Assembly: GCF_022394535.1 (NCBI RefSeq)
Contig: NZ_CP089414.1
Coordinates: 248,001 to 312,000, forward strand
Direction of reading: 5' to 3'
DNA from: Dyella terrae
GTDB taxonomy: Bacteria > Pseudomonadota > Gammaproteobacteria > Xanthomonadales > Rhodanobacteraceae
Length of the DNA: 64,000 nt
In this document: piece by piece, positions 11,126 to 19,901 of the stretch
Layout of the letters: every line of letters starts with the position of its first letter
How positions within the stretch are numbered: the stretch's first letter is position 1
The notes under the pieces: generated by a model
Databases searched by the model: none
Told to the model about the DNA's origin: nothing
What the model saw: the letters and a program-made list of their open reading frames with translations, nothing else
Program-made: the position numbers and the translations under genes

Positions 11126-11974
11126 TCAGAAATGCCAGGTCAGGCTAAGCGCAGGTCCGCTCAGCTCCACGCTTTTCAGGAACTCGTCGCCGCCGTTCTT
11201 CTTGTACTCCACATCCCGGTAGTTGAGTGCGATATCTCCCCAATGGAAACCGTAGGCCACGCCGACCATGAGCTGGTAGGTGTTGTCTGAACCACCGGTA
11301 CCGATATCCGCGTAGTAGGGAAAGAACCAGTTGCTACCTGCGAACGGTGACCATCGGCCTCGAATGCCGACAATGCCGTCGGTGACATGCGTTTGGTTGC
11401 TGAGATGGCCGCTATCGGAGATGTTGAGGTTGCCGCGGTTGCCCGTCAGGCTGAAATTCCAGTTGAGATTGCCCTTGAGCCATAGATAGCGGGCACCGAA
11501 CACCAGGTCGATGTAGCCCTGTTGGCCATGGGCCAGGGTATAGAGCCCTGCCAGCGTCACCATTCCGCCCTTCATGTTCCATCGCGTGTCGAGGTTGGCA
11601 TTGGCTCCAAATCGCTGGCCACCGATGTTGGTGAAGCGACCATCTTCGTTAGAAAACTTCACCCAGTCGAGGTCACCATAGAAACCCCAGTCTCCTTTGC
11701 GAACGGTGCCGTCGATCATCAAGGCGCCGCTGAGCGAGCTGAAGATATCGTTGTTCGATTTCTGTTCGACCGTGGGTCCGTTGTCAGGCAACTGGTACCG
11801 CGTCTTGGCGCTGATACCCGGCAGCCATCCATACGGTTGGATGCTTCCGTGCCAATCGCCGTCCCAGTAGTCCGGCGTGTCCGCCTTCGCGATGGGGACC
11901 CAAAGGAAACCCAAGCACAGCACGGCGAATAGGGCGCGGGGAGTGGCGAAGCGCGAAGACTCGATGCGGTGCAT
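11126..11974 (-). CDS. Outer-membrane beta-barrel protein
   Basis: A 282-residue exported protein with a signal peptide (ALFAVLCLGFLWVPIAKAD). The mature part consists of alternating, Trp/Tyr/Gly-rich amphipathic strands (GDWHGSIQPYGWLPGIS, WGFYGDLDWVKF, YIDLVFGARYLWLKG, YQLMVGVAYGF) and ends in LSLTWHF. The terminal Phe is the usual BAM recognition signature. No enzymatic motif is seen. The ATG at 11974 follows aaaggacgacaacc. It diverges from the DUF3300 gene across a 237-bp region containing a GGTAAATCTAC motif. Confidence 0.82.
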   Translation of the reverse strand: MHRIESSRFATPRALFAVLCLGFLWVPIAKADTPDYWDGDWHGSIQPYGWLPGISAKTRYQLPDNGPTVEQKSNNDIFSSLSGALMIDGTVRKGDWGFYGDLDWVKFSNEDGRFTNIGGQRFGANANLDTRWNMKGGMVTLAGLYTLAHGQQGYIDLVFGARYLWLKGNLNWNFSLTGNRGNLNISDSGHLSNQTHVTDGIVGIRGRWSPFAGSNWFFPYYADIGTGGSDNTYQLMVGVAYGFHWGDIALNYRDVEYKKNGGDEFLKSVELSGPALSLTWHF

Positions 11975-12059
11975 GGTTGTCGTCCTTTTCTGTCAGGGAT
12001 GGACGATATGGTCCTTCGCTATCACTGACGCTCACAGCGAACTACTACTTACGCCGTGG

Positions 12060-12075
12060 CTGGTAAATCTACGTG
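12060..12075. promoter_or_regulatory. Candidate regulator half-site (GGTAAATCTAC)
   Basis: CTGGTAAATCTACGTG lies between the divergent barrel and DUF3300 genes. It differs by two bases from the core of the perfect palindrome at 18026-18041 that separates the LuxR-type regulator from the histidine kinase. Assignment as a binding site is inference from this resemblance. Confidence 0.35.
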
Positions 12076-12211
12076 CCATCCGGTTTGGTATGTCGTGAAA
12101 CTGTCTGGCTAAGTAGTTTTACTGAGTTCGCTTCCGCATAAATGCAGTGGTCAATGCATGGTGTGGGGTATCAAGCTGATACGAGTGCGAGAGCTGCATG
12201 GGAGCGGCACG

Positions 12212-13597
12212 ATGAAGACGATGAGAAGCGACGGGTTCTGGCGGATCTGCCTGCTTTGCCTTTTGTGCGTACCCTTCCTAATGGCTGGCCAGGCTGTTGC
12301 GCAGAACTCACAGGGCGGCACGCAAAAGATCTACAGCAACCAGCAACTCGACCAGATGCTCGCGCCAGTCGCGCTGTATCCCGATGCATTGCTCTCGCAG
12401 GTCCTTATGGCCTGCACGTACCCGAGCAACGTGGCGGATGCTGCGGCCTGGTCGGCATCCCACCCGAAGACGCAGGGCGACGATGCCGTGAAACAGGTGG
12501 CGAGCCAGCCATGGGATCCAAGCGTCCAGTCGCTGGTGGCGTTTCCTCAGGTGCTGGCCCAGATGAAACAACACCCCGACTGGGTGCAGAACATCGGCGA
12601 CGCCTTCCTTGCCCAGTCGGACGACGTAATGGCATCGGTTCAGCGCCTGCGTCAGCAAGCTCAGAAAGCCGGCAACTTGAAGTCGACCGACCAGCAGAAG
12701 GTGGTGGTGCAGCAGGCCTCCGCGGGGTCAAGCGCACCGAGCACGACGGTCATCCAGATCGAGCCTGCCAATCCGCAGGTGGTCTATGTGCCTGCTTACA
12801 ACCCGACCGTGGTCTATGGGACGTGGGCGTATCCCTCTTATCCACCCACTTATTGGCCGCCACCGCCGGGCTATGCGTATCCGGTGGCAACGGGGCTGGC
12901 GGCGGGTCTCGCGTTTGGCACCGGTATTGCCATCGCCAACTCGCTGTGGGGTGGTTTCGACTGGGGCCACAACGACGTCAACATCAACGTCAATCGCTAC
13001 AACAACATCAACGTTAATAACCGTATCAGCGGCAACGGCAACGTGGGTTGGAACCATAATCCGGACTATCGTCGCGGCACGCCTTATCACGATCAGGCCA
13101 GCCGTGAACGTTATGGTCAGGGCGTGGGCGGCGCCAATCAGCGTCAGGCGTTCCGTGGCAACGATTCGGCAGCCAACGCCAGTCGCGAACACGCCCTGCA
13201 GAGTTTCGACCGCTCCACCAACAATGGATCTTCCACGGCAGCCAGGCGTTCTGCTGGTGAAAGCGGCGGCGCCCTTAATCGTCCGGTCAGTGGAAACCGG
13301 GCGGGCGGCCAAGGCACCGGAGGTGGTGCGGAGCGCGGCAATATCAGCGGGCAGACGCGTAATGGCAACCTAGGTGGCGAAACGCGAGGGAACTTCTCGG
13401 GCGATCGGTCCGGGGCAGGTCCGCGCAACAATGCGTTCAGCGGTGGGCAGTCGCCGGGTTCGGCACGGACGCAGTTTGATAGGGGACAGGCGAGTCAGCA
13501 CTCGATGTCGAATTCCCGCGGCGCCGGTGCCGGCGCCGGGCGGCAAGTGTCCCGACCGGCGCCTAGCCGGGCTGGTGGCGGATTCCATCGTCGTTGA
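12212..13597 (+). CDS. DUF3300 family secreted protein
   Basis: A 461-residue exported protein starting at ATG 12212 (SD gggag, 7 nt upstream), with signal peptide LLCLLCVPFLMAGQAVAQ. The N-terminal domain (about 40-175) is a DUF3300 domain: LDQMLAPVALYPDALLSQVLMACTYP, a Trp-rich AWDP-type repeat and FPQVLAQMKQHPDWVQNIGDAF. A YVPAYNPTVVYGTWAYPSYPP segment and a short hydrophobic glycine-rich helix follow. The C-terminal half is a long, low-complexity Gly/Asn/Arg/Ser tail, probably disordered. Such proteins often lie next to DUF2950 genes, as here. Function unknown, probably envelope-located. Confidence 0.9.
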   Translation: MKTMRSDGFWRICLLCLLCVPFLMAGQAVAQNSQGGTQKIYSNQQLDQMLAPVALYPDALLSQVLMACTYPSNVADAAAWSASHPKTQGDDAVKQVASQPWDPSVQSLVAFPQVLAQMKQHPDWVQNIGDAFLAQSDDVMASVQRLRQQAQKAGNLKSTDQQKVVVQQASAGSSAPSTTVIQIEPANPQVVYVPAYNPTVVYGTWAYPSYPPTYWPPPPGYAYPVATGLAAGLAFGTGIAIANSLWGGFDWGHNDVNINVNRYNNINVNNRISGNGNVGWNHNPDYRRGTPYHDQASRERYGQGVGGANQRQAFRGNDSAANASREHALQSFDRSTNNGSSTAARRSAGESGGALNRPVSGNRAGGQGTGGGAERGNISGQTRNGNLGGETRGNFSGDRSGAGPRNNAFSGGQSPGSARTQFDRGQASQHSMSNSRGAGAGAGRQVSRPAPSRAGGGFHRR

Positions 13598-13608
13598 GGA
13601 GCCAGACC

Positions 13609-14511
13609 ATGAATCGCATTCCCAAGATCCGTAGCCTGGTCCTGAGCCTGATGGTTAGTACTGGCGTTGTCTTCGCTGGCACTACGCTGGCGCAGCAGGG
13701 GAGCTATCCAACGGCGGATGCTGCTGCCAGTGCTTTCGTGCAGGCAGTGCGCAACCATGATCAAGCCGCGCTGGCCAAGGTGCTGGGCAGTAACTGGAAG
13801 GACTACATTCCCGTTGAAGGCATACAGCAGGACGACGTGGATCTGTTCCTGAAGCGCTATGACGAGAGTTATCGTATCGACACTGCGGATGGCAAGACGC
13901 ATCTCGACGTGGGCTCAGAGAATTGGGTCCTGCCGCTGCCGTTGGTGCAAGGGAGTAGTGGCTGGCACTTCGACCTGGTTGGCGCCGAACAGGAAATACG
14001 TACGCGTCACATCGGCGAAAACGAACTGGCCGTGCAACAGGCCATGCTTGCTTACTACGATGCACAGCGGGATTACGCGTCGGAGGACCGTGATGGCGAC
14101 AAGGTGCTGCAGTACGCACAGCGCCTGATCAGCTCACCAGGCAAGCATGACGGCCTGTACTGGCCGACATCGGGCGATCAATCACCGAGTCCGCTTGGTC
14201 CGAACTTTACCCACGTGAAGCCCGGTCAGGGTTACTACGGCTATCACTACAAAATACTGACGGCGCAGGGGGCATCTGCTCCGGGTGGTGCCTATAACTA
14301 CGTAGATGGCGGGCGCATGACCAACGGTTTCGCTCTTGTTGCGTGGCCGGTCCAATATGGCGAAACAGGGGTGATGAGTTTCATGGTGAGTCACGACGGC
14401 CAAGTGTTCGAAAAGGATCTCGGAAAGAACGGCGCTAGTGTTGTGCAATCAATGAAATCGTTCGACCCAGATAGCAGCTGGAAGGACGTAGACGTTTCGC
14501 CAGCCAATTGA
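13609..14511 (+). CDS. DUF2950 family secreted protein
   Basis: A 300-residue exported protein starting at ATG 13609 with gaggag upstream, overlapping the end region of the DUF3300 gene and clearly co-transcribed. The signal peptide spans about residues 1-27 (SLMVSTGVVFAGTTLAQQ). DUF2950 landmarks are visible: YPTADAAASAFVQAVRNHD, NWVLPLPLVQGSSGWHFD, RHIGENELAVQQAMLAYYDAQRDY, GQGYYGYHYKILTAQG and GGRMTNGFALVAWPVQYGETGVMSFMV. Family function is not known; the recurrent DUF3300-DUF2950 pair suggests one envelope process. Confidence 0.9.
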   Translation: MNRIPKIRSLVLSLMVSTGVVFAGTTLAQQGSYPTADAAASAFVQAVRNHDQAALAKVLGSNWKDYIPVEGIQQDDVDLFLKRYDESYRIDTADGKTHLDVGSENWVLPLPLVQGSSGWHFDLVGAEQEIRTRHIGENELAVQQAMLAYYDAQRDYASEDRDGDKVLQYAQRLISSPGKHDGLYWPTSGDQSPSPLGPNFTHVKPGQGYYGYHYKILTAQGASAPGGAYNYVDGGRMTNGFALVAWPVQYGETGVMSFMVSHDGQVFEKDLGKNGASVVQSMKSFDPDSSWKDVDVSPAN

Positions 14512-14568
14512 GCTAGGTTGAACGGAAATCAGGGACCCGAAGGTTGCGCCCAAGAGCGAGTAGCGCGG

Positions 14569-14586
14569 CTAGGTGCATTTACCTAG
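14569..14586. promoter_or_regulatory. Palindrome CTAGGT-N6-ACCTAG upstream of the BamA-like gene
   Basis: A 6-6-6 inverted repeat whose core GGTGCATTTACC differs by two bases from GGTAAATTTACC at 18028-18039. It lies 96 bp before the BamA-like gene, a plausible operator position. Confidence 0.4.
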
Positions 14587-14634
14587 GATTATTCCGAGTA
14601 TTTGCGCTGTCCGTGCGTACTCCAGTCCGGCAAA

Positions 14635-14655
14635 GTCACATCAATCTGATGTGAC
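14635..14655. promoter_or_regulatory. Perfect 9-3-9 palindrome GTCACATCA/TGATGTGAC
   Basis: A perfect inverted repeat with a 3-base spacer sits 27 bp before the ATG of the BamA-like gene. Its position overlapping the leader suggests an operator or a short mRNA hairpin. It does not match the CRP-type TGTGA-N6-TCACA order. Confidence 0.5.
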
Positions 14656-14681
14656 AACGATGGCCGGACAATGGAGTCGTC

Positions 14682-15920
14682 ATGGGGACCTTCCTCGCGG
14701 CTGGCAGGTGGCTGCTGCTCTTCGGAGTAGTCCTGCTGGGCTGCACTGGTTTGCACGCGCAGGGCGCCACGTTTCGCTCGGATTCCGGGGAACGAAGTTC
14801 GCCGCTGTCACCCGAATCGCCGCTTGCGACTGTTGCCGATGGCAAGAAGCCCTCCTGGTGGGACAATTTTCGTGACCCCAACGATGGCGCGCTGGACATG
14901 TCGCGCTGGCTGTTGCAGCACAAAGGCGCTTTGCTTGTTCCCATCGTCATTACCGAGCCCGCCGTGGGAAATGGCGGAGGAGCGGCTGCGGTGTTCTTTC
15001 ATCCGCCGAAGCAATCGGAGGAGTCCAAAGAAAGCGGGTTGCACATCCCGCCCGATATCTATGGTGCGGCGGCTTTCAAGACGGAGAACGGGACCTGGGG
15101 GTACGGTCTGGGTGGGTCGTTCCATTTTAAGGACGACACCTGGCGATATGCGGGCGTCATCGGCAAGGCCTACGTCAATCTGAACTACTACACGCAGGGT
15201 TTGCTGTCGGCTCCCAAGGAGATCGGCTACAACCTTGATGGTGTCTTTTCCTACCAGCAGGTTTCACGCAGGCTGGGTGGTAGTGACCTGTTCGTGTCGG
15301 CACGCTGGCTATACATGAATCTGGACAGCCGGCTCAACATTCCCAGCGACGATCAATACTTCAAGCCCAAGGAATTCGCCAAGCGCGCCTCCGGCCTGGG
15401 ACTTGGGCTGAGTTACGACTCTCGGGACAACACGTTGACGCCATCGAAGGGCTGGTTGTGGCGACTCGAAGCCACTGAGTATGCGCCGGCCATCGGCAGT
15501 GACAACACCTTCCAGAGCTATCGCGCTCACGCCTACGGCTATTTCAAGCTAAGCCAGGATTGGGTGCTGGGAACGCGAGTGGACTATCGCGCGGTGCGTG
15601 GCAATGCGCCCTTTTATCAGCAACCATCAATCGACTTGCGTGGCATAGCCTACGGGCGATACCAGGACCAGAACGTCGGCATGCTGGAGGCAGAGCTGCG
15701 GTGGAACTTCACGCCGCGATGGGCGCTGTTGGGATTCGGTGGAGCCGGCAAGGCATGGGGCCGCACACTGGATTTCGGCGATGCCAGCACGCATACGGCG
15801 GAAGGGGTCGGCTTCCGCTATCTGATCGCTCGCGCCCTGGGGCTTTACGCCGGCCTCGATTGGGCATGGAGCGAGGGCGATCACGCCTACTACATTCAAG
15901 TGGGAAGCGCGTGGCGCTGA
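14682..15920 (+). CDS. BamA/TamA-like outer-membrane surface-antigen protein
   Basis: A 412-residue exported protein (signal peptide about residues 8-27, LLLFGVVLLGCTGLHAQG). The mature part is a barrel of the bacterial surface antigen (Omp85/D15) type without POTRA repeats. Conserved-looking strands include LLVPIVITEPAVGNGGGAA, WGYGLGGSFHF, GLGLSYDSRDNTLTPSKGW, WVLGTRVDYRAVRGNAPFY, LRGIAYGRYQDQNVGMLEAELRW and the end YYIQVGSAWR. Short Omp85 barrels of this type are annotated as BamA/TamA-family proteins. The Cys in LGCTG is not at a proper lipobox. It probably belongs with the preceding envelope genes. Confidence 0.82.
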   Translation: MGTFLAAGRWLLLFGVVLLGCTGLHAQGATFRSDSGERSSPLSPESPLATVADGKKPSWWDNFRDPNDGALDMSRWLLQHKGALLVPIVITEPAVGNGGGAAAVFFHPPKQSEESKESGLHIPPDIYGAAAFKTENGTWGYGLGGSFHFKDDTWRYAGVIGKAYVNLNYYTQGLLSAPKEIGYNLDGVFSYQQVSRRLGGSDLFVSARWLYMNLDSRLNIPSDDQYFKPKEFAKRASGLGLGLSYDSRDNTLTPSKGWLWRLEATEYAPAIGSDNTFQSYRAHAYGYFKLSQDWVLGTRVDYRAVRGNAPFYQQPSIDLRGIAYGRYQDQNVGMLEAELRWNFTPRWALLGFGGAGKAWGRTLDFGDASTHTAEGVGFRYLIARALGLYAGLDWAWSEGDHAYYIQVGSAWR

Positions 15921-15950
15921 AACCCTCAGGCTCAGTAGAGCCTGAGGGTT
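15921..15950. terminator. Perfect 13-bp hairpin between convergent genes
   Basis: AACCCTCAGGCTC pairs perfectly with its complement around an AGTA loop. It starts one base after the barrel gene stop and separates it from the convergent glycine-zipper gene. There is no strong T-run on either side. Confidence 0.65.
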
Positions 15951-15968
15951 GAAAGTGGACTATGCAGG

Positions 15969-16427
15969 TCAGTTGACTGTGTAACCCTTGCCTTTCATAC
16001 AGGCACCGTAGGCCTGCGCCAGATTCGCTGTGTTCTGGTTCTGCGTCGCGGCGGCGGCGGTGTTCTGCTCCCGCCTTTGTTGGCGTGCTCGCATGCCGCC
16101 GGCGACCACACCGGCGGCAGCACCGACCGCTGCGCCATGTCCGGCATCGTTGTTGGCGACGCCGCCCACTACGGCGCCTGCTGCGGCACCGCGCACGGCG
16201 CCACCGGCGCGTTGCCCGCCGCCGACGGCGGGGCCGGTTTCCGGGGCAGGGGATGCCTGAGTGGGTGCATTGGTTTGCGCCCAAGACATGCAGGCATTCT
16301 TGTCTGTCTGCTGCTGGTTGGTGCTTTGTCCGTTGGCGGGATAGGCCACGGGAAGTTGTTGTGCCGCTGCCGTACCCGTGACGAGGAGGGCTGCAAGTCC
16401 GAGGCTGCGCAGATAATGGATAGCCAT
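15969..16427 (-). CDS. Glycine-zipper (YMGG-like) exported protein
   Basis: A 152-residue exported protein with signal peptide LGLAALLVTGTAAAQQ. A central alanine/glycine-zipper block (GGAVRGAAAGAVVGGVA and GAAVGAAAGVVAGGM, about residues 75-110) is predicted to insert into or span a membrane. Two flanking Cys residues lie in DKNACMSWAQ and AYGACMKGKGY, the pattern of many outer-membrane glycine-zipper proteins. Function unknown. It lies just downstream of a lipoprotein gene on the same strand, with a 60-bp gap. Confidence 0.82.
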   Translation of the reverse strand: MAIHYLRSLGLAALLVTGTAAAQQLPVAYPANGQSTNQQQTDKNACMSWAQTNAPTQASPAPETGPAVGGGQRAGGAVRGAAAGAVVGGVANNDAGHGAAVGAAAGVVAGGMRARQQRREQNTAAAATQNQNTANLAQAYGACMKGKGYTVN

Positions 16428-16487
16428 AGTTGTTCTTCCTGATGCGTCCAGGGAGCTGGGCTGCAGGGTGCCGCAGCCCAGGTGGCT

Positions 16488-17066
16488 TTAGCGGATGATG
16501 CCGTCCGATTTCAGCTTGGGAATAATGGTTTTCGCCAAGTCCTGCGTGGCCTGGGGAATGTTGCTGGTGCCCACCCCCTCGGTGGTTACAGACCAGATCA
16601 CCTTCTGTGAGCTGACGTCCCATACGGTGGTTTCGAGCGTAACAGCGTCGTACTGGGTCACGTTGGGAGTAGATGCCCAGGCACCGCCATACCAGCCGTA
16701 GAAACCTCCGAAGCCCGGGCCGCTTGGCGTGACGTTGAGCTTCTGTTCAACGCGCTGCACGCGCGTCGTAAGGATCACCTGTGCACCGGTGGCCTTGATC
16801 ACGTCGGTCAGTTTTTCCGAGGCTGCTCCGGCGGGGATCTGGGAGTAGCTTTGTTCAGCCTGTACGCCAGCAGCCTGCAGTTGCTGTGCGAAGGTGTCTT
16901 CGAACACGTGACGGTAGGTGTCACTCTTGGTGATGCCCATGACGAGCACGTTGCCGGCGGGCGGCCCCGGCCATGAGGGGTCTTTCCATTGGTTGCTGAC
17001 ACTGAACGTTGAACAGGCGGCAAGCAGGACGGCGCCGAGTGGAGCTACATATCGGAGCAGGTTCAT
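16488..17066 (-). CDS. DUF4136-like lipoprotein
   Basis: A 192-residue lipoprotein: signal peptide with lipobox LAAC (Cys18). The mature protein has the fold pattern of small periplasmic beta-sandwich lipoproteins (NVLVMGITKSDTYRHVFEDTFAQQLQAAGV, TDVIKATGAQVILTTRVQRVEQKL, VTLETTVWDVSSQKVIWSVTTEG, DLAKTIIPKLKSDGII). This resembles DUF4136 or TolB-like LPS/stress lipoproteins. The N-terminal Ser after Cys suggests outer-membrane sorting. It is probably co-transcribed with the glycine-zipper gene. Confidence 0.78.
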   Translation of the reverse strand: MNLLRYVAPLGAVLLAACSTFSVSNQWKDPSWPGPPAGNVLVMGITKSDTYRHVFEDTFAQQLQAAGVQAEQSYSQIPAGAASEKLTDVIKATGAQVILTTRVQRVEQKLNVTPSGPGFGGFYGWYGGAWASTPNVTQYDAVTLETTVWDVSSQKVIWSVTTEGVGTSNIPQATQDLAKTIIPKLKSDGIIR

Positions 17067-17125
17067 CGTGAATCTCTCATTTGATACTTGTGAATGGGTG
17101 CTGCACTAGGGATGGAAGTCGATGA

Positions 17126-17821
17126 CTAGGGGAGGGGCTTATCCTCCGTTGCCAGGTGTACGTCGTACGGACCCACCGGGATAAGCCCCAGTCGCTCCGC
17201 TTCTCGAATCAGCGCCACGCCGTGGTGTACGCCCAGAAGATCCAGCAGCGATTGCCGGTGGCTTTCGACCGTGCGCACGGAGATGCCAAGCTCTGCGGCG
17301 ATTTCGCTGGTTCGCTTGCCTTTGGCCATGGACTCGATGACCTCCCGTTGCCGCCGAGTGAGGCGGCGTAGCGCCTCGGGCGCATCGAGCAACGAGGCCA
17401 TCAGCTGGGGGCTGATGAACTGGTTGCCCGCGCTGACCTCTGCCATGGCATAGAGCAGCTCACTGCTGGGCGATTGCTTGAGCACATAGCCGTTGGCGCC
17501 AGCTTGCATGGCCTCGCGCACGATTAAGGGTTCGCCATGAGTCGAAAGCACTACGACGGGAATATCGCTGCCTTGTTGTCGCAGGCTACGCAATGCCTGC
17601 AAGGCGCTGAAAGGCGGCATGGCAATGTCAGTGATGACGAGGTCGACCTGGCCGGCCATAACGGCTTCGATGAGTGCCTCTCCGTCGTGCACGAGCAGGA
17701 CGGAACGAGCGCTCTTGGCAAGGAGGCCGGCCAAGCCCTCGGCGACGCACCGGTGCTCATCGGCAAGCAATACACGCAACCGGCGTGTGCTCTTCGCCCT
17801 CGGCCGAGCATTTGTCTTCAT
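17126..17821 (-). CDS. LuxR/NarL-family response regulator
   Basis: A 231-residue response regulator. The receiver domain has acidic DE at 21-22, phospho-acceptor Asp65 in LVITDIAMP and Lys in GYVLKQSPS. A GerE/LuxR helix-turn-helix follows (LTRRQREVIESMAKGKRTSEIAAELGISVRTVESHR). The ATG at 17821 is chosen because the receiver begins right after it. ATG 17845 and TTG 18019 are in frame upstream, but the extra residues are unlike receiver sequence. It diverges from the histidine kinase gene, and the two share a palindrome-bearing control region. Confidence 0.88.
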   Translation of the reverse strand: MKTNARPRAKSTRRLRVLLADEHRCVAEGLAGLLAKSARSVLLVHDGEALIEAVMAGQVDLVITDIAMPPFSALQALRSLRQQGSDIPVVVLSTHGEPLIVREAMQAGANGYVLKQSPSSELLYAMAEVSAGNQFISPQLMASLLDAPEALRRLTRRQREVIESMAKGKRTSEIAAELGISVRTVESHRQSLLDLLGVHHGVALIREAERLGLIPVGPYDVHLATEDKPLP

Positions 17822-18025
17822 GTGGGAACGATGGGCAACGCCCATCGCCCGATGATCTGCGTCGGAAAAGAGGCCGGGGCGCGCCAGGGTGGGCTGGTGC
17901 TTCCCGATGCGGGTTGCGCGTGCTTCAGTTCCATGGTCGGTCGAGTCTCGTCGGGCCGCTGATTGTTCTATCTCAGCTTGTCTTGTCGAGGCTCGCTTGG
18001 TAAGCGAACTTTCACTCAAATGGGG

Positions 18026-18041
18026 TCGGTAAATTTACCGA
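18026..18041. promoter_or_regulatory. Perfect 16-bp palindrome TCGGTAAATTTACCGA
   Basis: A fully symmetric palindrome in the 481-bp region between divergent regulator and histidine-kinase genes. Symmetric sites of this size fit a dimeric NarL/LuxR-type response regulator. Near matches at 12060-12075 and 14569-14586 precede nearby envelope genes. Confidence 0.5.
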
Positions 18042-18302
18042 TCAGTACGAAAATTCTTTAGCTTTGGCAGTTGAGTGCCGCAGTGAATCCAGCCAGGTCA
18101 GCCATCACCTCAGGTTCTGATTTGGGTCTATAAGAACGATCTAGTATCAGAGTTCAAAGCGATCCGTCACCGGCCTCGTAGAACTACGTAAATCGTCACG
18201 AAGCGATGACGGCTGGTGTGGGCCAATGCTGATTGGCTTCGGTTGTCCGGCGATGTCTACTCCTTAGGGGCGGCAGCTGCTAATCAGCGGCGAGGCGAAA
18301 GG

Positions 18303-19901
18303 ATGTACGGAGCGGAAGGGGTCATGAGCGGGAAAGCACCCATAGGTGCGTGGTCCCAATACCTGTCACGTGGCATAGGCGTTGGCCTGGCCGTGTTAGT
18401 GGCTCAGTGGGTGTCTTTGGCGCTCTGGGATCATTCGCTCGATTCGCAGATCATCTGTCTACCCGGCGCCATGTTGCTCGCGTTGCTGTTGTGCGCAAGC
18501 TATCGGTATTGGCTGGCCTACGACATCGGTTGGCTGGGTGGCATGCTGCTGATGGCATTGATGATGGGCTTGCCAGGCAAGGGCATCGCCATCGTCAGTG
18601 TTGCCGTGCTGTTGCTCGTCAACGTCACGGCTTGGCTGTTGAGTCGCCTGCGCAAGGGCCAGTCAGTCGACAACTTCTTCCAGCTTCTTGTTTTCCTGGC
18701 CATTGCGGCAGTTGCATTGCCAACGGCAACTGGCGTGTTGGTGTTCTGGTTGTCCGACGTGGTGGAGCTACCTAGCTGGCTGTCCCGTGCGTGGTGGCAC
18801 GTCGCGTTAGCGAACTCACTGGGCTATGTCTTGCTCACGCCCGCGATCCTCAGCCTTGTCCATCCCAATTCGTCAGCGCGCCGTGCTGCCCTGCCTGGAT
18901 GGGACGTGGTGCTGATCACTGCCGGAGCTCTGTTCGTCCTCTGGCTAGGCTGGCGTGAACTCGGGGCGTTCACCTTGATAAGGCCGCTCATGCTACTGGC
19001 GCCCGTGCCGTTAGCCATCTTTGTTGCGATGAGGGCACAGGTGGTTGGTACATGCGCGGTCAATCTGGTCGTAGGGCTGATCGCTATCCAATTGAGCCTC
19101 GCCCATGAAGGGCCATTCGTTCAAATGGAATCCGAACTGACAACCATCAGTGTGCAGTTGTGGATGCTTGGTGTGGCCGTCGCTTCGCTGTACCTCTCGG
19201 TACTCGTGGAACAACGCAGGGCGACACAGCATGCGCTGCTCGTTAGCAGCACCGAGGTTCGCGAGCTCGCGGGTCGACTGATCGTGGCGCAGGAACAGGA
19301 GCGCGCCCGCATCGCGCGCGATCTTCACGACGACATCAACCAGCGCTTGGCCGTGGCATCTATTCGCCTGAGCGCTTTGCGCCGGAAGGTAAGCGAGAAC
19401 AACAAGCAGGATGTAAGTCAGCTGCAGAGCGAGCTGATCGCGCTATCAGAAGATGTGCGGCATCTATCTCACGATCTCCATCCGAGCATGCTTACGCAGA
19501 CAGGGCTTACCGCGGCGCTTGCCGGCCTATGTCAGAACATGCGTCACCGAAGCGGGCCGGTCATTGAGTTGCGCGTTTCGCCACAAGCAAAGGATCTACC
19601 TGAGGATGTGGCGCTTTGCTTGTACCGCGTTACGCAGGAGGCCCTCGGTAATGCCTTGCGCCATGCCGAGGCGAAACGTGTCGAGGTGGCGCTGCAGATC
19701 GAGCACCATCAGGTAGACCTTACCATCGCAGACAACGGCAAGGGATTTGTCGCAGAGGGAGAGGGGCGTCGAGGGCTGGGATTGATGAGCATCGACGAGC
19801 GCACGAAGTTGCTCAATGGCAGCTATCGACTGCAATCAACTCTAGGAAAAGGGACTGAACTATGCATACGAATACCGTTAGAAATCCACGAGTCAGTTTG
19901 A
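18303..19901 (+). CDS. MASE1-type sensor histidine kinase (NarX/UhpB class)
   Basis: A 532-residue membrane histidine kinase. The N-terminal half has about eight hydrophobic helices typical of a MASE1 sensor. The HisKA_3 dimerisation domain contains QEQERARIARDLHDDINQRL with phospho-acceptor His342. The HATPase part carries VALCLYRVTQEALGNALRHAEA (N box), DNGKGF (G1) and RRGLGLMSIDERTKLL (G2). ATG 18303 is preceded by gagg at 7 nt; ATG 18324 is an alternative. It overlaps the next regulator gene by 40 bp, so kinase and regulator are almost certainly a cognate pair. Confidence 0.92.
   Translation: MYGAEGVMSGKAPIGAWSQYLSRGIGVGLAVLVAQWVSLALWDHSLDSQIICLPGAMLLALLLCASYRYWLAYDIGWLGGMLLMALMMGLPGKGIAIVSVAVLLLVNVTAWLLSRLRKGQSVDNFFQLLVFLAIAAVALPTATGVLVFWLSDVVELPSWLSRAWWHVALANSLGYVLLTPAILSLVHPNSSARRAALPGWDVVLITAGALFVLWLGWRELGAFTLIRPLMLLAPVPLAIFVAMRAQVVGTCAVNLVVGLIAIQLSLAHEGPFVQMESELTTISVQLWMLGVAVASLYLSVLVEQRRATQHALLVSSTEVRELAGRLIVAQEQERARIARDLHDDINQRLAVASIRLSALRRKVSENNKQDVSQLQSELIALSEDVRHLSHDLHPSMLTQTGLTAALAGLCQNMRHRSGPVIELRVSPQAKDLPEDVALCLYRVTQEALGNALRHAEAKRVEVALQIEHHQVDLTIADNGKGFVAEGEGRRGLGLMSIDERTKLLNGSYRLQSTLGKGTELCIRIPLEIHESV

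Noticed and set aside
17822..18019. N-terminal extension of the LuxR-type regulator
   Set aside because: It would start at a TTG, carries no receiver-like sequence and covers the probable promoter; ATG 17821 gives the normal domain start.
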